Of a stretch of DNA of 64,000 bases, positions 7,310 to 16,034 are shown one piece after another. The notes under the pieces were generated by a model, which saw only the letters and a program-made list of their open reading frames with translations, was not told the origin of the DNA and searched no databases. Positions within the stretch are counted from its first letter, which is position 1. Each line of letters starts with the position of its first letter. This DNA comes from Enterococcus sp. ZJ1622 (GTDB taxonomy: Bacteria; Bacillota; Bacilli; Lactobacillales; Enterococcaceae), in contig NZ_JAAKDW010000005.1 in assembly GCF_011038845.1 (NCBI RefSeq), positions 124,001-188,000 on the forward strand, read 5' to 3'. The position numbers and the translations under genes are program-made.

Positions 7310-9169
7310 TTATTCTTCATTACCATCAACTTTTTTATAGTAAAAATATCTTTTTCCCATCATCATACGTCTTGCTTTTTCATAACCTAACGATTTTAAT
7401 CGTTGTGTGAATTTTGGCTGCGAGTAAGGTTTAGAACCAGCTTCATCACAATACTGCAGATATTCTTCATATACACCTTTTGCGATCATATTCTCATCAA
7501 TACCGATTTGATGAATGAATCCAAGGAGTGAGTCACTTTCCACAAAATACTCTTCTGTGACCTTCTCGACTGTTTCGGAAGCGGAAAGGCGGCCGCCGTT
7601 GTTATTGATCCGTTCCATCGCATGTAATGCAATATTTAAGAGATACGACTTTGCGTTATCTGTGGATAGCTTCTCGTCAATTTTAGGATCGGCTTTCTTT
7701 ACTTTGTTCTCACAAGGGATGACGACAACACGACGTGCGATCCCTCCTGATTTATCTTTAAAAGTTGGCATTTCATTTGCTGTAAATATCAATGTAGCTT
7801 TATTTTTTAATTTGTATGGCTTGGAATAGATGGGACGGACCATGATGGTATTTCCAGAAGCCAAAGTTTTGAAGTTCATTGATTTTTCCATGTAGCCTGC
7901 ATCAATGTCATCACCGACGTTGACCAATTTCCCCTCTAATTCCATCACAGAAGTTTGGTCGTTGAACTGTTCCAATGCTAAGTTTAACCCCAAATCACCA
8001 ATGAAGGCATTGAGCATTTCTAAGAACGTCGATTTCCCATTGGCTCCACTAGATCCAACTAGGAAAAATACTTTGTGGGGAAAACCTGCAGTCATTAAAA
8101 TGTGACCAAGCAGCTCTTCCACAATCAATCGTAAATCCTTTTTATCCGATACTAAGAAATTTAAAAAGTCATCGACTGTTTGATCATAAGCGTCTGGATC
8201 GTAGTCAACATCTAAAAAGTATGGTGTGAACTCTTTTGTGGCCATCGGAATAATTTCCCCGCCATCTAGCATAAAATTGTTCCGGAATTGGATTGGAAAA
8301 TCGTAGGTCTCAATCAATTCACCTTTGACAGGAAATAAATCAACCAACTGTTTCCATTTAGCGGGTAGCAGTTTGATACGCTTATCAATCAAACGAAGCA
8401 ATTTATTTCGATCATTGATCCAGTAATTTGACTCCTTATGAAAAACAGCGCCGTTGAAAAATTTAATTTCTAACTCTTTGGCCAATACTTCGCTTGTTAC
8501 AATCATATCTTTTGGATCCAAATAAAGTTGTTCCCGAATTTCTTTCTCACTAACCGAATTGACCAATGAATGGATATCCGTTGCTGGTAGCGGCTCTTTA
8601 TATACTTCACTATTGATGAATTCGGCGATTTTTGTCAATGTATCATAATCAATCTCGTACATCTCACGAACGGCCATCAAATGTGAGTAAAGCGAACTAT
8701 TTCGAGAACCTTCTTTCATGCCAGCGAGGGCTGTTTTAAGTTTGAGTGGCAACAATTCAAGTGGCAGCGTTGGTAAATCATCGAACATTTCTAAACTACC
8801 GTGCATTTTTCTAAGTTTGCCGTTTTGCTTGATCGTGCTAGTCGACTTGTTTCCTGTTTTATAATCGACTTGTGCGCCAGAAACGGTTAGTTTTTTGGTC
8901 CAATTTCGCAAAAGGACTTTATGGCCATTAATTTGAACAGGTCTTTTATAGTACAGGTGAATACCTCGTTTAGTCTCAAAAGCCAGTGTTGGATACTTTT
9001 CTAATAACTTATGACCAATTTCCGGATATTCATCAAAGTCGACTACAACTGTTTCTTTATTTAAAAGAATAGCTGCATTATCCAGTTTGTCCAAGTTGGT
9101 ATAAAAATCCTCTAGGCTTTTTTGATCAGGCACTTTTTCACCTGGCTTCAATTTGATAAAATTCAACAC
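7310..9169 (-). CDS. Replication primase-helicase (prim-pol + D5_N + SF3 helicase)
   Basis: Initiator/primase fused to a ring helicase, 619 residues. The N-terminal bifunctional prim-pol domain has the metal-binding VVVDFDE (41-47) and GIHLYYKRP (69-77). A D5_N-like region occupies the middle. The SF3 helicase has Walker A VGSSGANGKST (371-381), Walker B LVNVGDDID (415-423) and motif C-like KATLIFTANEMP. A C-terminal winged helix is likely. It acts with the polymerase 20 bp upstream and with the iterons just downstream. The stop codon lies inside the origin repeats. Confidence 0.93.
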   Translation of the reverse strand: MLNFIKLKPGEKVPDQKSLEDFYTNLDKLDNAAILLNKETVVVDFDEYPEIGHKLLEKYPTLAFETKRGIHLYYKRPVQINGHKVLLRNWTKKLTVSGAQVDYKTGNKSTSTIKQNGKLRKMHGSLEMFDDLPTLPLELLPLKLKTALAGMKEGSRNSSLYSHLMAVREMYEIDYDTLTKIAEFINSEVYKEPLPATDIHSLVNSVSEKEIREQLYLDPKDMIVTSEVLAKELEIKFFNGAVFHKESNYWINDRNKLLRLIDKRIKLLPAKWKQLVDLFPVKGELIETYDFPIQFRNNFMLDGGEIIPMATKEFTPYFLDVDYDPDAYDQTVDDFLNFLVSDKKDLRLIVEELLGHILMTAGFPHKVFFLVGSSGANGKSTFLEMLNAFIGDLGLNLALEQFNDQTSVMELEGKLVNVGDDIDAGYMEKSMNFKTLASGNTIMVRPIYSKPYKLKNKATLIFTANEMPTFKDKSGGIARRVVVIPCENKVKKADPKIDEKLSTDNAKSYLLNIALHAMERINNNGGRLSASETVEKVTEEYFVESDSLLGFIHQIGIDENMIAKGVYEEYLQYCDEAGSKPYSQPKFTQRLKSLGYEKARRMMMGKRYFYYKKVDGNEE

Positions 9170-9188
9170 ACTATTTTTTCACCTGCCC

Positions 9189-10751
9189 TTAAAAACAATT
9201 TTTTTCAATTTGTTCGATATACCATTTGGTGTCTATATCTTTTTTTGTCGCTTTTTCGTAAGTTAAAAAAGACGCTGGAGAATTTGGTAACCTAGAATGC
9301 AGATCATTTCTTACCTGGAACACACCGCCATATTTATTACTATTTGCGGCAATGCCACAGATTGTTTTATTCAATTTGATATATCCATTGATTGTTTGTT
9401 GTTCTATTCCTGTAAAATCTCCCTGGAGCTTCCCAATAAAGCAGAACTCTTCAAGAGATTCTTTTTTATATTGATCAATGATAAAATTTTGTGGTTTTAT
9501 TCCATTTACTACTGCTTCAAAAATACCGTTATAAATTACTGGTGTACTGTTTGATAAATAGGTTGGCTTTGCGAAAATTCCTTTTCGAACCAATTGACCA
9601 TCTTCTTTTTGTAGTACGTAGTTATTGACGTCTTTTTGCCATACCTTATTGACTTTCGTGATACTCACTTGTAAATGTAGTTGTCGACACCATAGTTCTA
9701 AAAGATCACGAATCGTATTTTCCATCACAGGATTAATCCGGATTACAATACCGTCAGTGTTTGTTTGGATCAACTCTTCAAAAAAACTTTCTAAAACTAG
9801 AATGAGGTGAGTAATAATCAACTGACCGTTTACCGTAACCGAATAGAATTTTTGTGGATCGTACAACGCTGAATATGGATTGTTCATGGAGCCATTGATG
9901 GCATTGATCAAAATTTTATAAGCTAGTTTCCCTGTTTGAACCTTCTTTTTGTAAAGTTCATCGAATATCTCTGGACATTTAATGCCAACACTCAATAATT
10001 TATTATTTTGAATAATCGATGGGAAAAACTGATTAACATCAATCAATAAAAAGCAGCCTTCCCCTCGATATTTTTCTTTTGCTGCATGAACACCACCGAC
10101 GCCAAACGTATGTGTCAAGTTGGCCAATGTCATTTTAAATTTTTCCTGTTTCAATTTTTCTTCTAATGTATTTTTATATCGATCTTTTATAGATTGATAA
10201 AAATGAACTAGACGTTCTGGCAATTCATTAAAAGGAACATATTGATCAAATTTAAACAATAGTATGTTGGGACGTTTCGGCATTTTTTTAGCTTGAAGAA
10301 TTTCAGCAGCTAAATTCGCCCTGGTTTTCATGATCGAACGTGGTTTTAGCTGAAACTCTTTGACAATTTCAAACTTTGTTTCCAAATATTCTTCACGTTC
10401 TGAAAAAATAGCTTCACAAATTGCAATACGCTGTAAACAAAATTCTTCTGGTGTTTTGGCTTTAATCTTCATTCGCAAATTAAAACCAATTTCTTCAATC
10501 GTACAGTTTCTGGCTTCTTGACTTAAATCAATGGACAAATATTTTTGAAGAAATGAACTTTTTCCATCAGATAAAATCTTTGCCAAAAATTTATCACTCG
10601 TTTGGTAATTGCCATAACTGACTAAATAATGAACAGATGAGAGAGCCTGTTCAAGACTCTCTTTATCTGTAGCAGTGGTTATTTTGTCATCTGTTTTAAA
10701 TATGGCTAGCCAACTATCATTTTTTTGGAATAACCAGTAAAAGGTGAACAT
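9189..10751 (-). CDS. Compact family-B-like phage DNA polymerase
   Basis: 520 residues, only about half the length of a usual family B polymerase. Motif A is LIDVNQFFPSI (Asp238), motif B KILINAINGS (279-288) and motif C TNTDGIVI (Asp333). The first Asp of the usual DTD is Asn here, but the second, the metal ligand in family B enzymes, is kept. HTFGVGGVHAAKEK before motif A is common in phage family B enzymes. A clear 3'-5' exonuclease domain is not seen; the first 150 residues (with VSYGNYQTSDKF) may be its remnant. The ATG has AAGGAG upstream. It is encoded between the DUF669 protein and the primase-helicase. Confidence 0.85.
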   Translation of the reverse strand: MFTFYWLFQKNDSWLAIFKTDDKITTATDKESLEQALSSVHYLVSYGNYQTSDKFLAKILSDGKSSFLQKYLSIDLSQEARNCTIEEIGFNLRMKIKAKTPEEFCLQRIAICEAIFSEREEYLETKFEIVKEFQLKPRSIMKTRANLAAEILQAKKMPKRPNILLFKFDQYVPFNELPERLVHFYQSIKDRYKNTLEEKLKQEKFKMTLANLTHTFGVGGVHAAKEKYRGEGCFLLIDVNQFFPSIIQNNKLLSVGIKCPEIFDELYKKKVQTGKLAYKILINAINGSMNNPYSALYDPQKFYSVTVNGQLIITHLILVLESFFEELIQTNTDGIVIRINPVMENTIRDLLELWCRQLHLQVSITKVNKVWQKDVNNYVLQKEDGQLVRKGIFAKPTYLSNSTPVIYNGIFEAVVNGIKPQNFIIDQYKKESLEEFCFIGKLQGDFTGIEQQTINGYIKLNKTICGIAANSNKYGGVFQVRNDLHSRLPNSPASFLTYEKATKKDIDTKWYIEQIEKNCF

Positions 10752-10768
10752 TGGCTATCACTCCTTTT

Positions 10769-11287
10769 TTAGTAGGGAAGTTCTTCATCAGAAATGTCAG
10801 AAACATCAACATTAGAAAACTCTGATTGATCATCATAAGGGATAAAATCATAATTTTTGTAAGGCTTTGATGGATCCTTCTTGTTTGGTGATGATGTGAT
10901 TTTCAAAATAAATTGACTCCCTAAACCATCTTGGAAAGCTTGCGCTAGTGTTTCTTCATCTTCCCAATCATCATCGGACAATTGCAATCCGATCACACTA
11001 GCTAGTTTACCGACCAACTTGATATTTTTTTGTAAAACAAAATTTGGTACTGCAGATTCATCAAAACCTAGACTGACAAATTCTTTACGCCCTGCAGCTT
11101 CACCGACTGTTACTTCCATAGCGAAGGACAATGCTTCCCAACCGCTTTGAAATACTTTGTGTTCTGCTTTTTCTAGTTGTACATCGTATTCACCATCAGA
11201 CAAGCTTTCAAATCCGCCTGCATTCGGATCATCTGTTTTTGGATCAAATCCTGCTAATACTTCGTTTGCTAAATCTTTTAAACCCAT
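10769..11287 (-). CDS. DUF669 family protein, probable phage single-strand DNA-binding protein
   Basis: 172 residues with LSDGEYDVQLEKAEHKV, FAMEVTVGEAAGRKEFVSLGF and a very acidic C-terminus ending DISDEELPY. An acidic tail is typical of SSB-like proteins, which recruit partners through it. DUF669 proteins regularly accompany RecA-like ATPases and polymerases in phage replication modules, as here. The role as SSB is inferred from family and context. Confidence 0.85.
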   Translation of the reverse strand: MGLKDLANEVLAGFDPKTDDPNAGGFESLSDGEYDVQLEKAEHKVFQSGWEALSFAMEVTVGEAAGRKEFVSLGFDESAVPNFVLQKNIKLVGKLASVIGLQLSDDDWEDEETLAQAFQDGLGSQFILKITSSPNKKDPSKPYKNYDFIPYDDQSEFSNVDVSDISDEELPY

Positions 11288-11319
11288 GTTAAATTCCTCT
11301 TTTCAATATATTTTTTTTA

Positions 11320-12237
11320 TTAAATTTTTGGTTTGATTCGCTGTGCTTTTTGTGTAGTTGTGGCTGGTTGAGTCTTAGATGCCGTTTGATTAACCGGAGC
11401 TGTTTTTCTTGCTTCTGGTTTAGCTTTGGCAATTGGTTCAACTGGTTGAACAACCTCTTCACTGGGCTTTTCTTCTGCAGCTGTCAAAATATCTTCTTTT
11501 TTCTCAATTTCTTTGACGATCTCGTCTTGTTGTTTCTTGGTTGTCTTAGCTGATTTACCGAATACACCAGTGATTGAATCGAGAATTTTCAAAATTGCTT
11601 TATCATCGACTTGATCACGCATATAATCTTTACGGCGAGCTTTGGCCACACGAATGTAATTCTTCCCAACCTTTTTGCACTGGATAGATAAATCGCAGTT
11701 TCCGTTGACGATGTTTTGATGTTTTTCTTTTAGTGAAGGAATATCGATTTCTGTTTGACCTTCCATTTTGGTGGCATTTCGAGAAATGTAAATCACATTC
11801 ATCGGCAAAGATTTTAATTCTATAACCAGTGATTGGAAAATATTGGTGAATGCTGCATAACCTTTTCCATACGGAATATCTCCCAATGTTTCAACGTTCT
11901 CACGGTCACAGATATATTGCTCGATCATGACGACAATATCATCGATAACATCCAGTACGACTGTCTCATAAGTGTGTTTTTCCGTTTGCAGCGCTGTAAT
12001 CAATTTATCCAGCTGATCGATCACGGAACGTTTGATTTTACCGTTTGGATCCTTGATGTTTCGCAATTGAACAGATGGAACGGTATTCGCCTCTGCATTG
12101 CCGTCAGTATTAAAAACAATAGGATTTGGGAACTGCGAAGCCAGAAACGACTTGCCGCCCATCGTTGGCCCCCAGATAAAGAAATTTCGTGGTGTGTCTT
12201 TTGGTGTTTGTGGTTTGTTTGGTGGTAGTACGCTCAT
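11320..12237 (-). CDS. Phage RecA-like/AAA ATPase (nucleotide-binding protein, Sak4-like)
   Basis: 305 residues. Walker A GPTMGGKSFLA (about 24-34), a Walker B-like stretch YETVVLDVIDDI, and NVIYISRNATKMEG form a RecA-like core. The C-terminal 80 residues are Lys/Glu/Pro/Thr-rich low complexity. Such proteins assist single-strand annealing or recombination-dependent replication with an SSB; here the DUF669 gene follows 32 bp later. The ATG overlaps the stop of the upstream small gene by 4 nt. Confidence 0.85.
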   Translation of the reverse strand: MSVLPPNKPQTPKDTPRNFFIWGPTMGGKSFLASQFPNPIVFNTDGNAEANTVPSVQLRNIKDPNGKIKRSVIDQLDKLITALQTEKHTYETVVLDVIDDIVVMIEQYICDRENVETLGDIPYGKGYAAFTNIFQSLVIELKSLPMNVIYISRNATKMEGQTEIDIPSLKEKHQNIVNGNCDLSIQCKKVGKNYIRVAKARRKDYMRDQVDDKAILKILDSITGVFGKSAKTTKKQQDEIVKEIEKKEDILTAAEEKPSEEVVQPVEPIAKAKPEARKTAPVNQTASKTQPATTTQKAQRIKPKI

Positions 12238-12440
12238 TTTTGATTTTCCTCCTCTACAATAATAATTTCGCTAGGATGCACTGCTTCCTCATCTTTATCT
12301 TTAAACCAGAACACACCAATTGGATACTCTGGATCATCATCCATCGCTTCAATTCTGCCAGTGTCTCCAATTTCAGCAGACAGACCCTCATCGAGTTTTT
12401 TTATCAGTTTTACGGTTTGACCTACTTTGAATTGATTCAT
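12234..12440 (-). CDS. Small phage protein with SH3/KOW-like fold
   Basis: 68 residues beginning MNQFKVGQTVKLIKKLD, with DTGRIEAMDDDPEYPIGVFW and HPSEI. The VGxxVxLIK ... GDTGxIxxM ... VxW pattern resembles small SH3-like barrels such as DUF4314. AAGGAGG precedes the ATG. It overlaps both neighbours by 4 nt (ATGA junctions), so it is translated in a coupled chain. Confidence 0.65.
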   Translation of the reverse strand: MNQFKVGQTVKLIKKLDEGLSAEIGDTGRIEAMDDDPEYPIGVFWFKDKDEEAVHPSEIIIVEEENQK

Positions 12441-12655
12441 GCTAGAAATCCTCCTTCTACGATTTCTTTACTACGAGCAAACTCTTCCGTTACCTGGGCT
12501 TCGTAATAGTCGCCAAAATCTTTATGGTGTTTGGCTACAATATTTTGTTTCAAAATAGAGCCCTTTGTTTCATCAAGCATTTTGGTGATCTCTTCTTCCG
12601 CTTCTTTACGAGTAGTTGCGTAGAATTTAGTTGTCTTTTGTAATTGTCGAATCAT
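12437..12655 (-). CDS. Small phage protein, unknown
   Basis: 72 residues from MIRQLQKTTKFYATTRKE, helical and charged. The ATG at 12655 follows AAGGGGG and overlaps the stop codon of the tiny upstream membrane ORF (ATGA). A longer frame from 12772 has no ribosome site and overlaps two other genes. Function unknown. Confidence 0.65.
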   Translation of the reverse strand: MIRQLQKTTKFYATTRKEAEEEITKMLDETKGSILKQNIVAKHHKDFGDYYEAQVTEEFARSKEIVEGGFLA

Positions 12656-12726
12656 TTGTTTTCCCCCTTGAATAAAATTACGAGTATAAAAATAGTTATC
12701 ACAACAAAGATGTATAGAAAAATCAT
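12652..12726 (-). CDS. Tiny phage membrane protein (24 aa)
   Basis: An ORF of 24 codons that encodes one hydrophobic helix (FLYIFVVITIFILVILF) and a short charged tail KGENK. It has a strong AGGAGG ribosome site seven bases before the ATG. Its ATG overlaps the stop of the upstream gene and its TGA overlaps the ATG of the next gene, both as ATGA. This precise chaining argues for real translation. Confidence 0.6.
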   Translation of the reverse strand: MIFLYIFVVITIFILVILFKGENK

Positions 12727-12947
12727 GTAGATTCCTCCTCGAATTCCAATGGATGTCTTTTATTAGCTTCAATTAATATCCTGGTATATTCTTCTTGTGG
12801 AATTCCTTCTTCATGAGCAAACTGTTCAATCAGCATAGAAATAAATGTATGCTTGGTGATTCTGTCTAAACTTGATGACATTTCTTTTCTGTAACCGTAC
12901 CCTTGCTCTTTGATCAGTCTGAAACTACCTACCACTTTTTTATTCAT
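12723..12947 (-). CDS. Small phage protein, unknown
   Basis: 74 residues starting MNKKVVGSFRLIKEQG, with HTFISMLIEQFAHEEGIPQEEYTRIL, probably helical. AAGGAGG precedes the ATG, which overlaps the stop of the 59-residue ORF upstream by 4 nt. Function unknown. Confidence 0.65.
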   Translation of the reverse strand: MNKKVVGSFRLIKEQGYGYRKEMSSSLDRITKHTFISMLIEQFAHEEGIPQEEYTRILIEANKRHPLEFEEEST

Positions 12948-13123
12948 CTGCTGTCCTCCTTATAAACTCTCTTACTCCGTCTCAATATCCCCGGCAATTT
13001 AACGCTCATGAAATTTCCTACTTGCCATTTGCATCCGTACAGAAGGCAGCACACTAACCAAAACACAAAATACACATCAATAATTAGGTTAAGTACTTTC
13101 CAAACAATCTCTAAGATTCGCAT
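12944..13123 (-). CDS. Small phage membrane protein (59 aa)
   Basis: A 59-codon ORF with TGGAGGA upstream of the ATG. Residues about 4-30 (LEIVWKVLNLIIDVYFVFW, then LVCCLLYG) form one long hydrophobic segment, and the C-terminal half is basic. The stop overlaps the next start as ATGA. No family recognised. It fills what would otherwise be a gap. Confidence 0.6.
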   Translation of the reverse strand: MRILEIVWKVLNLIIDVYFVFWLVCCLLYGCKWQVGNFMSVKLPGILRRSKRVYKEDSR

Positions 13124-13142
13124 TTGCTGTCCTCCAGTTTTT

Positions 13143-13457
13143 TTATTCCTCCAAATACTTGAATTGTCTGCCTTTTGAATCTATATATTGCATACGAGCC
13201 CGCTTATGAAGAGCTTGTCTGCTTATCCCAAAGCTCTGACACAACGTTTTTGCATAGCCATCTGTTAAAAGTTTGCCCTCGTGGTAAACGCAGATAACTC
13301 GTTTGCGATTCTTTTTTTGTCGTACTTTTGTTTCACCGTTAGCAATTCTAGCTAAAGCTTGGACTGTATCCACTTTTACCGGATCAAACATCCATGCTGT
13401 AGTCGAAGTTAGTCTAAGAAGTTCTTTCCAAGCTTCTTTTTTGTCCACTATCATCAC
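13143..13457 (-). CDS. Phage protein with C-terminal helix-turn-helix-like segment
   Basis: 104 residues. LCQSFGISRQALHKRARM resembles the recognition region of a helix-turn-helix, preceded by a basic stretch KVRQKKNRKR. It overlaps the YqaJ gene by 4 nt. It may be a small regulator or a recombination accessory; no named family is recognised. Confidence 0.6.
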   Translation of the reverse strand: MMIVDKKEAWKELLRLTSTTAWMFDPVKVDTVQALARIANGETKVRQKKNRKRVICVYHEGKLLTDGYAKTLCQSFGISRQALHKRARMQYIDSKGRQFKYLEE

Positions 13458-14353
13458 ACCCTTTTGATTCGAATAGAACCTTTGATTTGTGATTCTTTTA
13501 GATATTGATCATAGATGTCTGGTTTTTCTTTTTTTAGCTTCGTACCGTCTATTGATTGGCGAGTAGTAGGTAAGACTCTGGTAATAACTAAATCGCCAGT
13601 ATCAATTTTTTTAATGTCGTTTTCTTCCATTTTCTGATAGAGCTGCTCACGAAAGTCTTTCTGCTGTGCTTTGATTAACTTTGCCTTTTCTTCAAATTCA
13701 AGCATTTGAAGTTCGAAGCGCTCGACACGAGCAACTAATTTATCAATATCGTTTCCAATGGAATAGTATTCTTGTTCCGTCATATCGGGTTTCTCTTTCA
13801 AATACTCTACTCTGATCCAGAAAGTCTCGATTGAATCTAGAATTTTTTCAATATAACCTTGATCACGTTCAATTTCTTTGATAACCAAGTTTTTTCGATC
13901 AAACTCCAAATCAAAATCTTTTGGACGGTGATACATGGCCAACCATCCGTAATCGCAATCGGTTTGATGGAAATACAATTGCATTTGAGCCTCGTATACT
14001 TTTTCAGTTGGATTGGCTCCGTGTGTTTTAATTTCTAGTAACATTTTGTTTTCTAAATCAATACCGTCGACATTCGATCGAATCATGTCATCTTTATTAA
14101 TAAAAGTATCCGGATGAAAATTTAAGCTGTTCATTGTGTTGATGTAATCACGTATAAGTGGTTCCATCTTGTTACCGAATTGGATATAAGGATTGCTGCT
14201 TTTATCAGGTTGAACGATTCCAGCTTTTTCTTTGGCCAGCTCAAATTGTGTTTTGTATTTCGATAGACCTAAGATCACCGGGACATCTGATCCGCCAACA
14301 TACTGCGTACGTTTCTCTGTAACATTTTTATCTACTTTTTCGATTCCGAACAT
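13454..14353 (-). CDS. YqaJ-type phage recombination exonuclease
   Basis: About 299 residues of the lambda-exonuclease-like PD-(D/E)XK superfamily. The YqaJ pattern is clear: RTQYVGGSDVPVILGLSKY, FGNKMEPLIRDYI, SNVDGID (active-site Asp), LLEIKTHG (Glu-X-Lys) and a following Gln helix EAQMQLYFHQTD. It resects double-strand ends for recombination with the RecA-like/DUF669 proteins downstream. The ATG at 14353 follows GTGAGG; a GTG at 14365 is an alternative. Confidence 0.92.
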   Translation of the reverse strand: MFGIEKVDKNVTEKRTQYVGGSDVPVILGLSKYKTQFELAKEKAGIVQPDKSSNPYIQFGNKMEPLIRDYINTMNSLNFHPDTFINKDDMIRSNVDGIDLENKMLLEIKTHGANPTEKVYEAQMQLYFHQTDCDYGWLAMYHRPKDFDLEFDRKNLVIKEIERDQGYIEKILDSIETFWIRVEYLKEKPDMTEQEYYSIGNDIDKLVARVERFELQMLEFEEKAKLIKAQQKDFREQLYQKMEENDIKKIDTGDLVITRVLPTTRQSIDGTKLKKEKPDIYDQYLKESQIKGSIRIKRV

Positions 14354-14534
14354 TGTTTTCCTCACCTTCTAATTCTTTTTCGATAGCGGCTGTTACTGTA
14401 ATAAAATGAATCAATATTTTATTTTTTCTTGACCTGAATCGATTGATATCTTTTCTGGTAAAAGCATCTTCACTAAGTGAATTCATTTCAAAGCCAAGAT
14501 CTTCCAACCAATGGGCCAAACTGTTTTTGTCCAC
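14328..14534 (-). CDS. Small phage protein, unknown
   Basis: 68 residues beginning MDKNSLAHWLEDLGFEMN, charged and helical with a basic C-terminus. It lies 5 nt after the helicase stop and overlaps the start of the YqaJ gene. No family recognised. Confidence 0.55.
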   Translation of the reverse strand: MDKNSLAHWLEDLGFEMNSLSEDAFTRKDINRFRSRKNKILIHFITVTAAIEKELEGEENNVRNRKSR

Positions 14535-14539
14535 TTAGT

Positions 14540-15781
14540 TCATTCCCCCATTCTTGTACTCATATAAAGCTCTTCTGAAAAATCTTGCTTGTTCTCTAAC
14601 GCCTCGTAAACAGCTTGCTCGATCGTTCGTTGTGTGATGAAACGATAGACTGTTACTTTCTTCGTTTGACCATTTCGATAAGCTCGTCCTAACGCTTGAC
14701 TGTAATCTTGATAAGAATAGGTGGGCGTATAGAAAATGACTGTATTTGCGTACTGTAGCTCAATTCCTGCACTACCAGCCATGTATTGGACAAAGGTGAC
14801 ACTATTCTTCAACTCGCTCCAAGAACTCTTAGACGGCAAATGAGAGTCCTTTCCGCTCACTTCAAAGAATTGTTTATTTTTGATTTTTTTCTTTAGAGCA
14901 TCAATTTCTTTTTGATAGTAGTAAAAAATGACGATATTATTCTCGGTCCCTTCACAGAGCATTTCGGCGTAGTCTAACTTATCTTTTTGATTCGCATAGT
15001 ACCGCAAGCCGTATGCCAGTTTTGAAGGTGTGTCAAACTCTTCGGCACCCAACACTCGTTGCTTGGCCACTTTGTCATAATCAGATGACCGCATAAAATT
15101 CACGTCTTCAAAAATCAACGGTGGCAAGTCCAGAGCTTCATCTTTTGAAATAGACACAGTGAACGAATGATATTTATCATGTAACTGATCCTCGTTGATC
15201 CATCCTTCAATTTTTGGAATTCGCCGATTTCCTAGATACATCGTGCCCCATTTTGCATAGCGATCATTCATTTCTTTTTTTGATTTGAAATAGCCAAACA
15301 TAATGAAATAGTTGTACGTGTCTTCCCAACCATTACTTGCCGGCGTGGCCGTCAACAATACAAAATGACTTGATTGTTTGGCCAACTTTGCTGCGGCTTT
15401 TCCACGTTGAGACGTTGGATTTTTGATGTAGTGAGCTTCATCAAATATTACAAACCAACCTTTATACATCTTGTATAAATCAGCTAATTTTCCATAACTC
15501 ATTTCAGAAAATTGAATCTCGATTTTATAGAAGTCACAGACGGCTTGAATGTCTCTCCGCCATCCACCTTCTTTTAATTTTTGTGGTGGAGCTATTAATA
15601 AAATCGGCTCACCGTTGCTGTGTTTCAAATAATGATGAATAGCCATGATTGTTTTTCCTGTTCCTGTATCTGCTGCGTATAGGAAATTAGGATCAGCGCT
15701 ATCGACTAACTGCTTTTGAAACTTATATAACATTTCTGCGTTTGAGCACTGTGGATACATCTTCCACGCTTCTTGCGACAA
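14540..15781 (-). CDS. SNF2-type phage DNA helicase (DEAH)
   Basis: About 413 residues. Motif I ADTGTGKT, motif II FDEAHYIKN, motif III LLTATP, then the second RecA lobe with YMAGSAGIELQYAN and motif VI QALGRAYRNGQ. The spacing is that of compact SNF2-like phage helicases. The preferred start is the TTG at 15781, six bases after a perfect GGAGGTG; the longer ATG at 15799 has no ribosome site. Either start overlaps the upstream VRR-NUC gene, so nuclease and helicase are translationally linked and probably act together. Confidence 0.9.
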   Translation of the reverse strand: MSQEAWKMYPQCSNAEMLYKFQKQLVDSADPNFLYAADTGTGKTIMAIHHYLKHSNGEPILLIAPPQKLKEGGWRRDIQAVCDFYKIEIQFSEMSYGKLADLYKMYKGWFVIFDEAHYIKNPTSQRGKAAAKLAKQSSHFVLLTATPASNGWEDTYNYFIMFGYFKSKKEMNDRYAKWGTMYLGNRRIPKIEGWINEDQLHDKYHSFTVSISKDEALDLPPLIFEDVNFMRSSDYDKVAKQRVLGAEEFDTPSKLAYGLRYYANQKDKLDYAEMLCEGTENNIVIFYYYQKEIDALKKKIKNKQFFEVSGKDSHLPSKSSWSELKNSVTFVQYMAGSAGIELQYANTVIFYTPTYSYQDYSQALGRAYRNGQTKKVTVYRFITQRTIEQAVYEALENKQDFSEELYMSTRMGE

Positions 15782-16016
15782 TTGCCACACCTCCTGCATT
15801 TTCTATTTTGTTTAGTTTGCTTTTTTGAAGGGCACTAACCGTTCCACCACCTGGGCGCTTCACTTCGATACCGACGAATCGTCCATTGACACAAGCTAAT
15901 ATGTCGGGTGTGCCAGCTGGTTGATACATGGATCCGTGAACTTTCAAATAGTAGGCCCCTAGTTTATCTAGATATTTCTTGATGCTGTTCTCAGCTTTCT
16001 TTTCTGGCCCAGACAT
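15723..16016 (-). CDS. VRR-NUC domain nuclease
   Basis: 97 residues, a minimal VRR-NUC (PD-(D/E)XK) nuclease. It shows GSMYQPAGTPDILACVNGRF (catalytic Asp) and VGIEVKRPGGG (Glu-X-Lys) followed by LQKSKLNKIENAGG. Phage members pair with SNF2 helicases and process branched or broken DNA. AAGGAGAG precedes the ATG, and the 3' end overlaps the helicase gene by about 59 nt. Confidence 0.92.
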   Translation of the reverse strand: MSGPEKKAENSIKKYLDKLGAYYLKVHGSMYQPAGTPDILACVNGRFVGIEVKRPGGGTVSALQKSKLNKIENAGGVAIVARSVEDVSTVLKRRNVI

Positions 16017-16034
16017 GCTAAACTCTCCTTGTAA

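Noticed and set aside
7081-7329. 82-codon minus-strand ORF through the iteron region
   Set aside because: Its residues (NCHTFSNLPHYCHTF) are just translations of the repeated octamers; no ribosome site; runs through the AT core.
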